This document shows, piece after piece, positions 23,206 through 35,974 of a stretch of 64,000 nt of DNA. Location of the stretch: NCBI GenBank assembly GCA_027924645.1, contig BSBN01000039.1:20000001-20064000 (forward strand), given 5' to 3'. A program made the position numbers and the translations under genes. Below the pieces are notes generated by a model. The model had not been told where the DNA came from. It saw nothing but the letters and a program-made list of their open reading frames with translations, and did no database searches. The stretch is from Cunninghamia lanceolata (lineage: Eukaryota; Streptophyta; Pinopsida; Cupressales; Cupressaceae). The stretch's first letter is position 1. Every line of letters starts with the position of its first letter.

Positions 23206-23450
23206 AAAACTATTGATGCTTAAAATTGTGCTGATTCCAACACCAACATGGGAAGTTTCAGGAATATGGGACTTGCAACCTAAAACAACCTCCAGATTTT
23301 TAAAGAAGTTGGCTCTTCTCTATCTCGAATGCATTTTGGGGAAAAGGGTAGAAACTAAACAGAATTACAAATGCAAAGAAAGCAAATCTAACTATGGCGA
23401 TGCGCCTGAATATGATTTGTTTCTTACTACCAAGCACAACGAAACTATCT

Positions 23451-23744
23451 TCAAGATTCAATTATATTAAAGAGCAAATTCTGCATGATTAATATAATAG
23501 ATAAAACAAATAGAATCAAAGGCTCACAACCAGACAATTTTGCAATGACACAGGAAATATCAGCAAAGGCACAGAACTCTGTATTTCTCATTAATTTCCC
23601 AGCAATATAAGAGGCACATATACGTGCACAGTTATAGTTACTTTTTGAATCAAGAAAACAAACTAAAGGCAAAATGATATTACTAGTCACAGCAAAAAGT
23701 CTCAAACTCTCTTGAATCTCTGATAGAAAACTATCTTTAGCCAA
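23451..23744 (-). CDS. 97-codon ORF in the LTR of element C (5' copy)
   Basis: Same ORF as at 11288-11581. It begins 47 bp downstream of the TATAAATA at 23791-23798, so it would be the first ORF on the element's transcript, ahead of gag. It is cysteine-containing with a hydrophobic C-terminal half (LILFVLSIILIMQN). No family recognised. Confidence 0.28.
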   Translation of the reverse strand: MAKDSFLSEIQESLRLFAVTSNIILPLVCFLDSKSNYNCARICASYIAGKLMRNTEFCAFADISCVIAKLSGCEPLILFVLSIILIMQNLLFNIIES

Positions 23745-23790
23745 AAATTGTCTATCTTCTATCTATCCCTTTCTGATTACCAATGTCACA

Positions 23791-23798
23791 TATTTATA
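23791..23798 (-). promoter_or_regulatory. TATA box in 5' LTR of element C
   Basis: TATAAATA on the minus strand, about 580 bp before the LTR end. It is the likely core promoter for gag-pol transcription. Confidence 0.6.
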
Positions 23799-23974
23799 GC
23801 ACAGGATCAGCCCAAGATTGTCTGCATAATCAAATCTCAATGGCCTAATCGAACTGAAGTGAACTGTAAGTTTCTAACAGTTTCAAGATCCTCAGAATCT
23901 GCAATAGTCACTCCCTCTGTGAGCTCATTAGCTGTTATCAAACAGTCGTGGTGTAACTTTGTCTATTCAGGAAA

Positions 23975-24785
23975 AGACATTTGGTGGCCTCCGCACATTT
24001 TAAGATAATAAACCCTATAACAGGTGGTATCATCCGCCCGCATCATTTGAAACTCTTTCATTTTTCAGGAGACATAGGAAAACGACACTTGGCAAACTCC
24101 ACAGCACTTAGAAATTGATACGTGTCTTTATCCACTGCATTCATACTTACTGTGTCTTTATATTTGGGAGAACTCCGCCTGTGACAACTGGCAAGATCCG
24201 CTACAACTATAACTTTATTACCCATAAAATGGGACCCACAACACTTACCGCTCAGTAGCTTTTTGAAAGAAAGAATAGAGACAGGTGGTGCCTTCCACGC
24301 TCTCAACAAACTGGTACGTGGCACCTTCCACGCTACTCTTGAAACTTTAGAATCTCCCCTGAAACTCATGCGGATGTCGACACATGGCGCTTTCCACCAC
24401 ATTCTGCCTTCCTATTGCAAAAATAGAGAGTGTTTCCGCAAATGACACGCGGCATCTTCCGCGGGACTGAGAAACTTTGAAAGGGTCTTTTGAGACTTCG
24501 ATAGAAACTGCCACTTGGCGCCCTCCGCGCGAGTGTAACTTAGAATAGGGCCCCACCTTCAGCCTTCTTATCATTGAAACTTATAAGAAACAATAATGCG
24601 GATGTCGACACTTGGCACCTTCCGCTGCAACATAAGGGACACATGGCTTTGTCCGCAGCTCATACAGAAACTTATAAAATATGTCTCAGTTGATGACACG
24701 TGGCATCCTCCGCGTTGAAATTACAACATAGAAACAAAATGCAGCTTTAACCAAAGCTCGACACTTGGCAAGCTTCGCACTACTC
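23975..24785. repeat. Array of G-box-like motifs in U3 of element C (5' LTR)
   Basis: Same array as 11813-12584. It includes a perfect GACACGTGGC at 24694-24703, a match to plant G-box/ABRE cores, and one extra TACGTGGCACC module created by the 33-bp insertion near 24310. Confidence 0.65.
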
Positions 24786-24962
24786 TGAGACTTGAGCAAA
24801 ATAAAACCTTTGCGGAAACCCTCACGATGTTGCAAAAAACCCTCCACGACTACACTGAACCTCACGAGAAACACTTGTAGAGGCAAAACTGATGCACTGA
24901 GATTCGCGGAACATCGCTGAAACACATGAAACCTTACTAAATGTAGTGTATTTTACTCTACA

Positions 24963-26153
24963 CATTGAAGGATCTAGGGTCAAATGGAAAGCACTATCAT
25001 ACCCTAGAGTCACTTTTAGATGGAGCGAAACTTGGATTAGGGAATTAGTTATCAATTTTTCTTTCTCTTATGCTCAATTGACCATTAAAACCCTAATTAT
25101 GCAAATATGACAACAAATTAAAGAATTATGGAAAAAGCTCTTGCAGACAGGAGTAAAATACCAAATTACAGAATACTTGTTTTTGAGGTTCTGAAGCGAA
25201 ATAGTCGAGGACACTGGAGCGAGCGTCCAAGTCCAAGGTACCTACTTTTTTGGGGAATCTAGACCTCCTTCAGACACTGATCAACCCTATAACTTCTATT
25301 TTCCAGAATCTATCTGCGGAGGACACTAGAGCAAGTGCCCTAGTCTTAGAAGTGCTCCTTTATCCATCTTTCCTTCAGATCCTGAATCCCTAATGTCTTC
25401 CCAGCCTTCCTACAACTCCACTTTTCCCTGATGCGACACTCATAACCTGCAATCACAAGACTTGGTTTGGGGGTTGTGGTGTTTAAAAGTTTGCCTCAGT
25501 CAAACCCTGGAGGACACTTAAGTCTCCAAACACCGTTGTCAGATAAAGAGGCCATGCCCTTGTGAGGCAAAGGCCAAAAACCAAAGGAATCAATGATAAA
25601 AACACAATGATATGTCACTTGTAGTGAAGCTTTCATGGAGGAAGATGCTCTTCATGCCATGAAGGAATTCATGCTCAAATCTACAAATATCAACACACAA
25701 AACACACAAGTTTGCTCTTGCAACACAATAGAAAGCCTTGAATCACTTTGAGAACACAATAGCTTGCTAGTAATCATCTAGTTGAAATCTAGTTTTCAAA
25801 TGAATGCCTACACTTGCTTATAAATGCATCTACAAGCACTCCCACCAAGATATTTGAAATTCAAACTTACTGTGTCGGCAAAGGGACCTAATAGCGGTCA
25901 CTAACCGACACTTGGAAATTGGGGCTACCCTAAAATAGGGTAGGACTAGGACGCGGGCACCCAAGTCCTCCCCCCCTATTTTAGGTAGGGTATGGCTCAA
26001 GGGGTCCTCCTGGGTCCTATTTGCCATGGGACATAGGTCTCATTCCATCGGGATGCTAAAATATGAACTAAAATGTCCTAAATGCACTCTAAAGACCCGG
26101 GAGCTAAACCTTATGAGGGAAAATCCCCCAACGGGACATTTTCTGACATTACA
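24963..26153 (-). repeat. 5' LTR of element B, second piece
   Basis: Continues the LTR interrupted at 11047 and ends GACATTACA, followed by the target-site duplication CCTAG. The match with 5610-6796 is continuous apart from substitutions and small indels. Confidence 0.88.
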
Positions 26154-27169
26154 CCTAGATAAAAAGGTTTTCTCAAGAGTTAAAAAACTTACACATGTTT
26201 ATCTAATAATTTCAACATTCAATAATTCATAATAAAAAAAGTAGCCTTAACCTTGTTAACAAAGGTTACAAACTAACACATACTAGTTTTAAAAGATAAA
26301 CACAGATTTAAGAAGTTAAGAACAATCCCCATGGTAAAGATAGAGAAAATAAACAAGCAATACAAAGATATGTTCAAGCACTCCAAATAAATCCAAATTC
26401 AAGTATTCTACATGCAATATTTCATAAAAAAAATTGCACTACCTATAAAGGGAACATTCCTATAGTGAGAACAAGAAAAATTCCCTTTAGATTCCCTCTG
26501 TAGTCTTCAAAATGAAGGCCCTCTTTACCTAGTATGTTAGTTCCATTTAAACCAAGATGCCATGACCACTTCCTCATCCCTATTAGCACAAAATCTATGC
26601 TTGATTTCCAACAACCTCACCTCAACCTCCATCTACAAAAAACTCTAAAAAAACCTTGTAGTCAAGAAGGAATAAAAAGGACCCCCTTCAACAGAGCTTC
26701 ACACTCCTTTAATTTCCAAGCACCTAAATCTTATTAATTCCAAGTACCTAATTTAATAATTTCCTTGTCAATTCATAAAAGGCTCAACTCACTTAAGAAT
26801 TTAGGTCAAAGTCTCCAAAGAAAAAGTTAAATTCAAATCCAAAATATAATTAAATTTTAGATTTAAGGAGCCAAAAAATTTTAAAACCACAATCAAGAAG
26901 CATATAAATCTTAAGGTGATGGTCAAGAATTAAACCAATTAAATTAACCAAGGCTAAAAATAGTGACCAATCACCATAACTACAACAATGAACACAAAGG
27001 ATATGAAATCATTGGTAAATTGAAGACTTGACAGACTAATTCTTTGCAATGTATATACTTATAATTATCATTTTTTGGAATGGGTTTAACCTACCAAACC
27101 CCAAATGTTGCACTGCTACACTCATATCAAATGTTAAGAATGTGAACATACACAACAAATGAGAAGATG
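26154..27169. other. Unassigned AT-rich DNA
   Basis: No supported gene or repeat. It may contain the decayed remainder of chromovirus I to its right. Confidence 0.4.
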
Positions 27170-29069
27170 CATCAGCAACATCCAAAATTATTGCAAAACT
27201 ATTACCTTATGAACAAGTATAAATTTATAAATAAGTATACCACTTGCATGGATTACTCCTCAAACATGCCTCCTATGCTATACCATGGATCTATGCATGC
27301 ACAATATGCATATGAAAAATCCTTATCTATGGTATACAAACACTTCATCACCTCCATACATAGTGCTTCAACACAAAATAGTAACCCTACAAGTACTCTA
27401 CCCATCCCATGTGCCTTTGGTCAAGATTTGACTATTGATGAACTTCAATGCATAGTGATCTATGTAAAACTTAAACTTCTTTGACAACAAGTAATTCATC
27501 CACTTACACAAAGCCTACACTATGGCATAGAATTCTTAGACATAGATATAATAATTCTACCTAGATTCATTTAAATTCTTACTAAAGTATGTACTTGATC
27601 TACCCTCTTAAATTAACACAACATTGACTACCACTCCATTGAAATCATAGTTGACTTGGAACACCTTTTAAAAGTTTGGGAGTGCTAGCATAGGCTCCTT
27701 TGTCACTTTCTTCTTCAAGACAATGAAACTTTTGGTAATAATATCCTTCCACAAAAACCTACCCTTCCACATGTGCATCAAGTTAGGACATATTCCATTG
27801 AAGTTATTGATGAAATTATATAAGCTCACCAACCCATTGAAACTTCTAACTTCTATTGCAAGTTCCTTGGTTCTATCCACTCAATGATCACTTGAAACTT
27901 ATATATAGGTCCATTTTTAGTCCATATTAGGATATTATGAACCCCAAGTATGTAAATTATCTCCACATGAACTTTCATTTCTTTAGGTTGACACATAATT
28001 GATCATTTCTCAGTTATGTGACCACATGTTGTAGATGCTTCTCCCTCATCTTTTTGAAAACCAAATTTTCATTGAGATATATGAATTGAAACTTTCCAAG
28101 AAATGACTTTAAAACTTATTTTATCAATCTCATGAACCTAATTGGGGCATTTGTTGGCCTAGAGGTCATAACTATCCAATCCTAGAAGCCTTCCTTTATT
28201 CTGGATGTAACCTTCTATTCATCTCCTTATTTGATATCGATCTAGTGATGTCTAACCTTGAGATCGATCTTAGACAATTATTTTATGTCATTTAAGAGAT
28301 CTATTATATCATCCATGCATAGTAAGGGAAACTTGTACTTAATGGAAATCTTATTTAGCATGTGGGAGTTAGTTCACATCCTCCATTTCCCATCCTCTTT
28401 TAGTGTAAGTATTGTAGGAAATACACAAGGACTTATGCTTTCCCATATTAGACCTTATTCTAACAATTCTTTAACATACTTTTTTAATTCCACACTCATC
28501 AACTCAAGATTCTTTTTATATCATTCCTTGTTCAAAAAGCTAGAACCTAGAATTAGATCCATGTAGAGTGAAATGTTGTGCATTGGTGTCAATCTATCAA
28601 GCATTCCTACACTAATCATATCTTTGAGGTTCTCAAGTAGTGTGATGAATTATGGCTCTTTGAGTTGCATTACTCTTTTTTCTCCTTTTCCATGGGCTTG
28701 ACTACTAGTTTATGGTAGTTTTTCAAGTCTCCCACCTCCTTGATAAACTCTTTTGCTAACATCACTTTTCCCTTTTGTGCACACTCTTCCTCTACCTTCA
28801 TGGGAAGAAATTTAAACTTATTACCATCATTTATTATGGTGAAGGTGTTCTTGCACCCACCATGCATTGCATAATAATCATACTACCAAGGACTTCCTAA
28901 AAATATGTCATGCATCCATCATAATAACATTGCACCATACCTTATGTAAGTATTGTTCTATTCAAAATGCAACTAGACACTACTACATCATACATGAGTT
29001 GTTGTCCCTTTTGTATTTGAGAGACTCTATATGGTTTGGGGTGGTCTTCAATCTCAAATTTTTCTCCAT
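27170..29069 (-). pseudogene. Chromovirus I: protease C-terminus, reverse transcriptase and RNase H
   Basis: From right to left the minus strand gives MEKNLRLKTTPNHIESL, then MDAxHIFLGSPWxYD (late protease), then MHGGCKNTFTIINDGNKFKFLPMKV, the typical linker to reverse transcriptase. The reverse transcriptase itself is riddled with stops. At 27880-27668 an open stretch carries EVRSFNGLVSLYNFINNFNG and VLKKKVTKEPMLALPNF, the end of reverse transcriptase and the connection to RNase H. RNase H continues to about 27400 with EFYAIVQALCKWMNYLLSKK. Integrase was not recognised. Very decayed, clearly inactive. Confidence 0.65.
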
Positions 29070-31635
29070 TGTAATATCCCCAACTAACATTTTTGGATTT
29101 TTACAACATTTGAAATAAGAAAACGCAAGCCCTTGTACTTTTTGATCACCTATATCTTGATGTGGGCAAGGTGAGAGCATAAAGTGTTTGGATACACTAT
29201 CTAAATGAATGTAATACTAAAAAAAAAAGCAACATAGCCAACCAGAGTAGACAAATGACATAACTGACTTGATCAATGCCAAATTGGTGAATAGTATACA
29301 GTTATTGTCAAAGTCACTGCAAGATACAAGTAGGTCCAATCAATGCCAAAATAGTAGATAAAAATTAGACTCGATCAATGCCAAAATAGGCTAAATTAAG
29401 AAATACAAATGCAAAGGGATCTAGCAGTAAACCTTCCAAGATCCTTACAATATCAAATGCAATGCTATCTAGTGGTAATATCATCTATATTTACAACTGA
29501 ACATAAAAATAAAACTACTGAATAAACAATTTTGAAATTTTGAACATACTGAAATATAATTGTAATCAACAAAACATCAACTATTGTAACAAAAATTAGT
29601 CCAAAATGATCAACAATATAAAATAATATCAAGCTCAAATGGTATGACCTGACAAGGATTCTGAAAGGTTGCAATCAACTATTGTTTTAAATGTTGTAAA
29701 CTGACACAAGAAGTTGATTGGGACTGAATTGTCCCCCAAACTATAGATTACCCCTAAAGACTAAACTATACAAATCAAAAAATGTAATGGTATGACACCG
29801 CAAACTAACTACTAACTATTGCAAAACACTTTAGAACTGTACAACTTAGTATAGTAGTATGGATAGGAAAAATAATACAAAATACTATCTAAAATAACAA
29901 TGAATCCTCCAAACTTTCAAACACCCCTTAATGATGTTGTATGACCTGGATGAAATGGTATGGAAATGCTGCTAAAGAGTAAGACCTAAAAATATGGAAA
30001 GATTGCATGACCAACTATAAATAACTAGTACGACCTAAAAGTTAGTCCTAAATGATCAACAATATAAAATAATATCAAGCTCAAATGGTATGACCTGACA
30101 AGGATTCTGAAAGGTTGCAATCAACTATTATTTTTAAGGTTGCAAACTGACACAAGAAGTTGATTGGGACTGAATTGTCCCCCAAACTATAGATTACCCC
30201 TAAAGACTAAACTATACAAATAAAAAAATGTAATGGTACAACATCGCAAACTAGCTACTAACTATTGCAAAACACTTTAGAACTGTACAACTCAGTATAG
30301 TAGTATGGATAGGAAAAATAATACAAAATATTATCTAAAATAACAATGAATCCTCCAAACATTCAAACACCCCTTAATGATGTTGTATGACTTGGATGAA
30401 ATGGTATGAACATGTTGCTAAAGAGTAAGACCTAAAAATATGGAAAGATTGCATGACCAACTATAATTAACTAGTACGACCTAAAAATTAGTCCTAAATG
30501 ATCAACAATATAAAATAATATCAAGCTCAAATGGTATGACCTGACAAGGATTCTGAAAGGTTGCAATCAACTATTGTTTTTAAGGTTGCAAATGGACACA
30601 AGAAGTTGATTGGGACTGAATTGTCCCCAAAACTATAGATTACCCCTAAAGACTAAACTATACAAATAAAAAAATGTAATGGTACGACACCGCAAACTAA
30701 CTACTAACTATTGCAAAACACTTTAGAATTGTACAACTTAGTATAGTAGTATGGATGGGAAAAATAATACAAAATACTATCTAAAATAAAAATGAATCCT
30801 CTAAACATTCAAACACCCCTTAATGATGTTGTATGACTTGGATGAAATGGTATGGACATGCTGCTAAAGAGTAAGACCTAAAAATATGGAAAGATTGCAT
30901 GACCAACTACAATAAACTAGTATGACCTACTATAAGGATCAGTATGGCCAACACTAGAGAGCAAATGAATGTCCAAATTCACAAATGGTATGGCCACACA
31001 CAAACTCATATAGTCATCAATTTCATTTGCATAAGAAAATATATTAACGAAATTGACAACAAAATACATCACACCAAAATCTCCAACAAGAAACTAAAAA
31101 AGTCATAGGTTAATAAACCAAATTGAAAATCTCCACAATGGTTCAACACTTAGGTAATCCAAGAGTGGAATTACTTAAATGTCTAGGAGGGTTTTCATCT
31201 CTGAAATCATCTTTTCAAAGGGTTTTTGTCCTCAAGTAGAGAAAGAAGAACTCAAGTTCATTCTCTAGAGCATACAAATGAATAATAAGCATGAATATCT
31301 TCTATGCACAAACCCTCCTTATATAGACCTTTTTGAGGAAAATAATTTAATTTTAAATTCTTTTATCCTTTTCTCCCTCCAACTTAAGTCTATAGAAAGT
31401 CCCACCATCTTTTAGACCACATTACTAGTGACACTTTTTAGTCTAACTTTTAAAAACAACCTTTTTAATAATAAAATAGAAGTTGCCTTTTTAAAAATAT
31501 ACCATATAGTTACCTTTTCAAGGACAACTTAAGTTAAATTATTAAAATATTTCTCTTTTCTATCCCATTAGCCTACATAAAATTATGAAAAATAAGCTAA
31601 GGGTCTTTGCTAGACTTATGCTAGGGAAGGGGACA
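29070..31635 (-). repeat. 3' LTR of chromovirus E
   Basis: Plus-strand limits are TGTAATATCCCC and GGAAGGGGACA. It is 2.57 kb long because of an internal triplication. In the element's sense the pol reading frame runs a few codons into the LTR before stopping (MSPSLA). Confidence 0.7.
29590..30940. repeat. Three tandem copies of a 446-bp unit in LTR of element E
   Basis: The anchor ATGATCAACAATATAAAATA occurs at 29606, 30052 and 30498, exactly 446 bp apart. The copies differ by a few per cent. The matching right LTR holds only one partial copy (about 51900-52170), so the expansion is private to this LTR or was lost from the other. Confidence 0.9.
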
Positions 31636-33562
31636 TGATAGTCCTCCCTTCTTGAAATTGCAAATTTAGATTCTCAAGAGTTTTCTCACCCTCCCAAGTG
31701 GCATCCTCTGGTGGAAGATCTCTCTAATGAACCAAGTATTCTAAGATACTTGCGTTTCTCAACCTCTTTTCCCACACATATAAGATGGATTTGGGAACCA
31801 AAACCAACTTGCCTTCATCATCAAGTGGAGGAAAATCACCTTTTTGAGACATGAAACATGAAACACATTATGAATCTTGCTTTGCTCTGGTAGTCCCAAC
31901 TCATAAGCCACCTCACCGATCCTCTTCAAGACCTTGTATGGGCCATAGAAACATGGCTTAAGATTTTTAGATCTACCCTTCTTAAGGGAAGATTGCCTAT
32001 AAGGCTACAATCTCAAATAAACCATATATCCAACTTCAATTTCTCTCTCCAATATGTGTCTATGAACAGAAGTCTTTTGCTAATTTTGCACTTTTTGTAG
32101 GTTTTATTTGAGTGCCTTCAAAATCTCTTGACATTGTTGAACTATATTCTCTGCTATTGGCACTTTGCTACCAATCATAATCAAATCCACAAAATATAAA
32201 ACATCATAACCATACAATACTTTGAAAGGAGTCATACCAATGGACATATGGTATGTGGTATTGTAGCAATGCTCTCCAAGATAGAGCCATTTGATTTGGA
32301 TGCCTTCAGTTATCCTACCATAGTTTCTTAAATAAACTTCAACCCACTTGTTAATAATTTATATTTTCCCATCTATTTGTGGGTGATAACTTGTGGTAGG
32401 AGTCAATTCCATACTATTTAATCAAAAGAAATCCTACCACAATAGACTAAGCAACCTACTACCCCTATCACTCACAATGTTCTTTAGCACCCCATGAAGT
32501 CTAAATATCTCCTTAACAAATAGATCAACAACTTGTGGTGTCTTAAAATTTGAATAAATTACAAGGAAATGTGCATATTTTGTAAGTCTATGAACTAAAA
32601 AAAAATGCAATCCTTACCCTAAAATCATGGATGTCCAATGATGAAACCCATGGAGATACTCTCCCATTTTTGCTCTGGTATTCATAAGGGTTGCCAAAGG
32701 CTTGTTGGAAAAGTTTTCTCTAACTTATTCTGTTAGCAAGCTTGGCACTCTCTAATGTGCTTAAGGAATGTCACCTTTGATTCCTTTCCAAGTAAACTTC
32801 TCTTTGATCCTTTTGTAAGTTTTGAAATACCTTGAATGACCATCCAAAGGGGTATCATGAATGACTCTTAAAATCTTATCTTTCAACTTTGATTTAGGAA
32901 CAATGTATACTCTATTCTTGTAGAGTATGAGATCATTTACCACTTGATATTTGATATCTTGCATCTTGCCTTCCATTAGCAGAAAAAGCATTCTTAGAAT
33001 ATTCTACTAAAATGTGAGCTTTCCAATTAGCTGAAATTTTAGTCATAGAACATAGTGTAGGTTTCCTTGACAAAGCATCAACAACTATGTTCATCTTCCC
33101 ATTGATGTATTCAATATCAAATTCATAGGATTAAATCTTTCTTACCCACTTCTTTTGTCTCTCATTGAGACCCTTCTAGTTGAGGAAATACTTTAAACTA
33201 TTGTGGTCTATTTTAATTGCAAATCCTCCACCTACCAGATACTAACCAAACTTGGCCAATGTGTGCATGATGACCAAAATCTCTGTCATAGATTGAGAAT
33301 CCCTTTTTAGAATATTTAAGCTTGTGGCTCTCAAAATCAATTGAATTCTTATTTTGTATCAAAACTACTCTAATCCCTTTACTAGAAGCATCACATTCTA
33401 GAATAGAAGGAAAAGAGAAATTAGGAATAGCTAATACTGGACATGAACTCATGTCACTTCCTTCAACTTATCAAAAGAATGTTGTACTGCACTAGTCCAT
33501 GAAAAAGATCCTTTCTTAGTCAAATTATTAAAAAGGGTGGGGCCAAATATGTGAACCCCTTG
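31636..33562 (-). pseudogene. Chromovirus E: RNase H, integrase and chromodomain
   Basis: From 33562 leftwards: GPTLFNNLTKKGSFSW (end of reverse transcriptase), then AIPNFSFPSILECDASSKGI at 33452-33300 (RNase H, first Asp present). The integrase zinc finger is at 32991-32740 (RVIHDTPLDGHSRYFKTYKR, then CQAC after a stop). The core is broken near 32700-32350. GPYKVLKRIGEVAYELGLP and HNVFHVSCLK mark the C-terminal domain near 31960-31850. A chromodomain ends the protein (PPEDATWEGEKTLENL near 31700). The chromodomain makes this a chromovirus. Many stops and shifts. Confidence 0.75.
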
Positions 33563-35821
33563 TGTAACAACACCTTTTAATAACTAAATTAGAATAATGC
33601 CTTAATACTACATGAAGGATCACTCTAACATTAAACATTCCATTTTGTCATCATGTAAAAGTATGATTAACAAAAATTGATAATCAACTAACATAAAATT
33701 ATGCTATGTTCAATGTCCATAAGATCATGATAGGTTAAAAGTATAATACATTTGATGTTTACATGTAATAGTGGTACACATAACATAATATCATTTACAA
33801 GGAATTGTATTATAACATGTGCAACTATTAGCAACAATTCCAACCCCCTTATGAATGTTAGAGTCATACATCTCTAATATTCCTTCTGGGTCCTATAATC
33901 AAACATAAGTCCATCATATGTAAATACAACATGTAGTGAGATCATCACATCACAATGTCCACAATGATGAAGAATACATAACATATACATACGTTGGATA
34001 GATTACAATTTAAATACATTTCTAGTACATAACTTTTCCATCTAGAAAAGTAGCAAGTTTTCATGTATGATCATGGAATCTTAGTGCAATCTCTTGCCCT
34101 TAGCTTCTCCTTTGTGACCCGAAGAAGAGAGAGCATCACATAAGTGACTTCCACCCTACCATGAAGCTGAAGGCTTCCCCGTGCTACCCACATGAATAGC
34201 CTGGCCCGTCCCAAAGAAACTAGCTCTTCGAGGTTGACATGAATGATATTGTGTATGGTTTTAACTGATGCATCCTACCCATTGCCCACAAGAAAACCTA
34301 TAGAAATGCAAACAATAAATCCATGTGATGGAAAAACAGTCAAGTGATTCCAAACCTTCAAAAATAAATTCTGCTTGGAACCACGCCATCAAACACCATA
34401 TCATGTATGCTTTCGACATTAGTATTTAATTTAATCACAATAATATTTAAAGTGTGATAATAAAGAACAATAAAATAACTTCACCATAATTCATAAATTA
34501 TAAATCTTTAATTTCATCACTTAGTTCAACTAAATGATTAAACCAACATTTCTAATTTTATTTCATGTCTCTCAAAAGGTAATTCATCTTTTCTTTACCC
34601 ATTTCCTTTCCCCTAAAAAACAAATGGGTTATTTCTATTATTTTAAATAAATTAAATTTATGGAGAAATCAAAATGTTTAGGGTTTTGGAAGATCCTTTT
34701 AAGCCTACAAAGCATGGTGTTGCCTCTTTTGCTCACGCCAAGGGAAACTGCAAACAAAGTGCTCCTCTGTTAGTGCCTATAGAGAACTATAATGCCCAAT
34801 TTCCTAATTTTTATTACATGTTCAGGCATTGAACTGGGACACCATTCTTTAGAGTTTTTATATTTCCTATCATTTAAAAGTTTTCTTGCCATATGCTATG
34901 CTTGGGTATTGTTTCTAGCTAGGTATTTAGTACAATTTCCAATCTTCTTGTTTCCTGCTAAGTTTTTCCCTTGGGCACCTTGAAATGGCTTCTCTTAATA
35001 TTTTTGTTTTGATTATTGGTTTAAAACAAAAGAAGATTTGCGATATTGAGGTAGATAAGTATGAGGCACGCCCTTCTGGTTGATGGCGTCTATAGCCTAC
35101 CTCTTATTTCTTCCTTATTTCATGTTTTGCAATTTTTTATTATTTGCTGGAACAAATACATGAGCACCTCAGCTATTTTTTGTAATTTATTGTTCAATGG
35201 GCAACTCATAATTTATTGTGGGTTGGAGTCATTCATAGTTTATAGTTGATTAGGAGAATTCATAGTGCCTATGTTGGGCTCAACTAGTTTTCTGCAACAT
35301 TTGCATCTACAGGTTTGATTAAACCAGTTCATGAATACTCTAAATTGATATCTCACAGATTTAAGGTTCATTATGCTTTGTTAAGTTTCATAGTTACAGG
35401 AATGAAAATTAGATTGCTTGCACAGATTGAGTTCATGGAAGAGATCAACTCATACTTTACTCAACATTAACAAAGGCATTTCTTCAAGGAGCATACACAT
35501 TTAATATTCCAATACAATTTGAATTTAAACTATTCATACCTATTCAAAGCTCCCAGTCTGTAAATTTATTTTTAATTCTTCCTTGTAACTTCCTTTTTTT
35601 CCCTTTTTTTCCTTGTCTTTTTGTCCTCCCCTTATAACCACATTCCTCCTCCCATATCCCCAAAATTTCCTCCTTTTACAACTTTCTTACCTCTGTCTTC
35701 CAAAAGTTCCAGATGTCAAATGGAATGGTTTATTGTTGACAAGTAAGGCTCAGAATGTTCCAGGTGGCCTTGTGGCCCAACAACTCATGTTAAAAAATAC
35801 ATAAGTACTCTCATGAAGCTC

Positions 35822-35974
35822 ACAAATGTCATCACATGGAAAGATGCAGCTGATGAGAAAGATTATTTAATTACAAATGTCATCACATGGAAAGATACAG
35901 CTGTTTAAAAACATTATTTAATTACAAATGTCATCACATGGAAAGATACATTTGTTTAAATTTTTTTTTAATAA
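35822..35974. repeat. Three tandem 51-bp units in left LTR of G
   Basis: ACAAATGTCATCACATGGAA starts at 35822, 35873 and 35924. The right LTR has a single copy near 48768. Confidence 0.85.

Larger units (their letters stand above)
11048..24962 (-). mobile_element. Gypsy element C with extra RNase H and large extra ORF
   Basis: A 13.9-kb element with LTRs 11048-12766 and 23211-24962 and a perfect target-site duplication CATTG (11043-11047 and 24963-24967) inside the right LTR of B. On the minus strand the order is primer site, gag, CCHC knuckle, protease, extra RNase H, reverse transcriptase, native RNase H, integrase, then an additional sense ORF of about 1,240 codons. From the second half of gag to the reverse transcriptase one frame is used, so gag-pol was probably one polyprotein. 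An extra RNase H is the hallmark of the Tat branch of plant Ty3/Gypsy elements, but here it sits before the reverse transcriptase. Several stops and at least four frame changes make this copy inactive. Confidence 0.9.
23211..24962 (-). repeat. 5' LTR of element C
   Basis: Matches 11048-12766; on the plus strand its first bases are TA rather than TG. It is 33 bp longer than the other copy because of an inserted partial duplication near 24293-24330 that repeats the CGTGGCACCTTCCACGCT module. Confidence 0.9.
5538..26153 (-). mobile_element. Non-autonomous LTR retrotransposon B, split by element C
   Basis: LTRs of about 1.26 kb (5538-6796, and 10975-11047 joined to 24963-26153) enclose a 4.18-kb interior (6797-10974). 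The flanks carry a perfect target-site duplication CCTAG (5533-5537 and 26154-26158). Orientation is minus: a purine-rich tract abuts the left LTR on the minus strand and a primer-site-like TGGTGAACCC lies three bases inside the right LTR. The interior encodes only a protease-like protein. No gag core, reverse transcriptase, RNase H or integrase was seen, so mobilisation would need proteins from a partner element. The LTRs differ at roughly one base in ten over the first 230 bp, so B is older than the C inserted in it. Confidence 0.88.

Noticed and set aside
29590..30940. Possible CRISPR-like or satellite array
   Set aside because: Units are 446 bp and contiguous with no short repeat/spacer alternation, and lie within an LTR of a plant retrotransposon.
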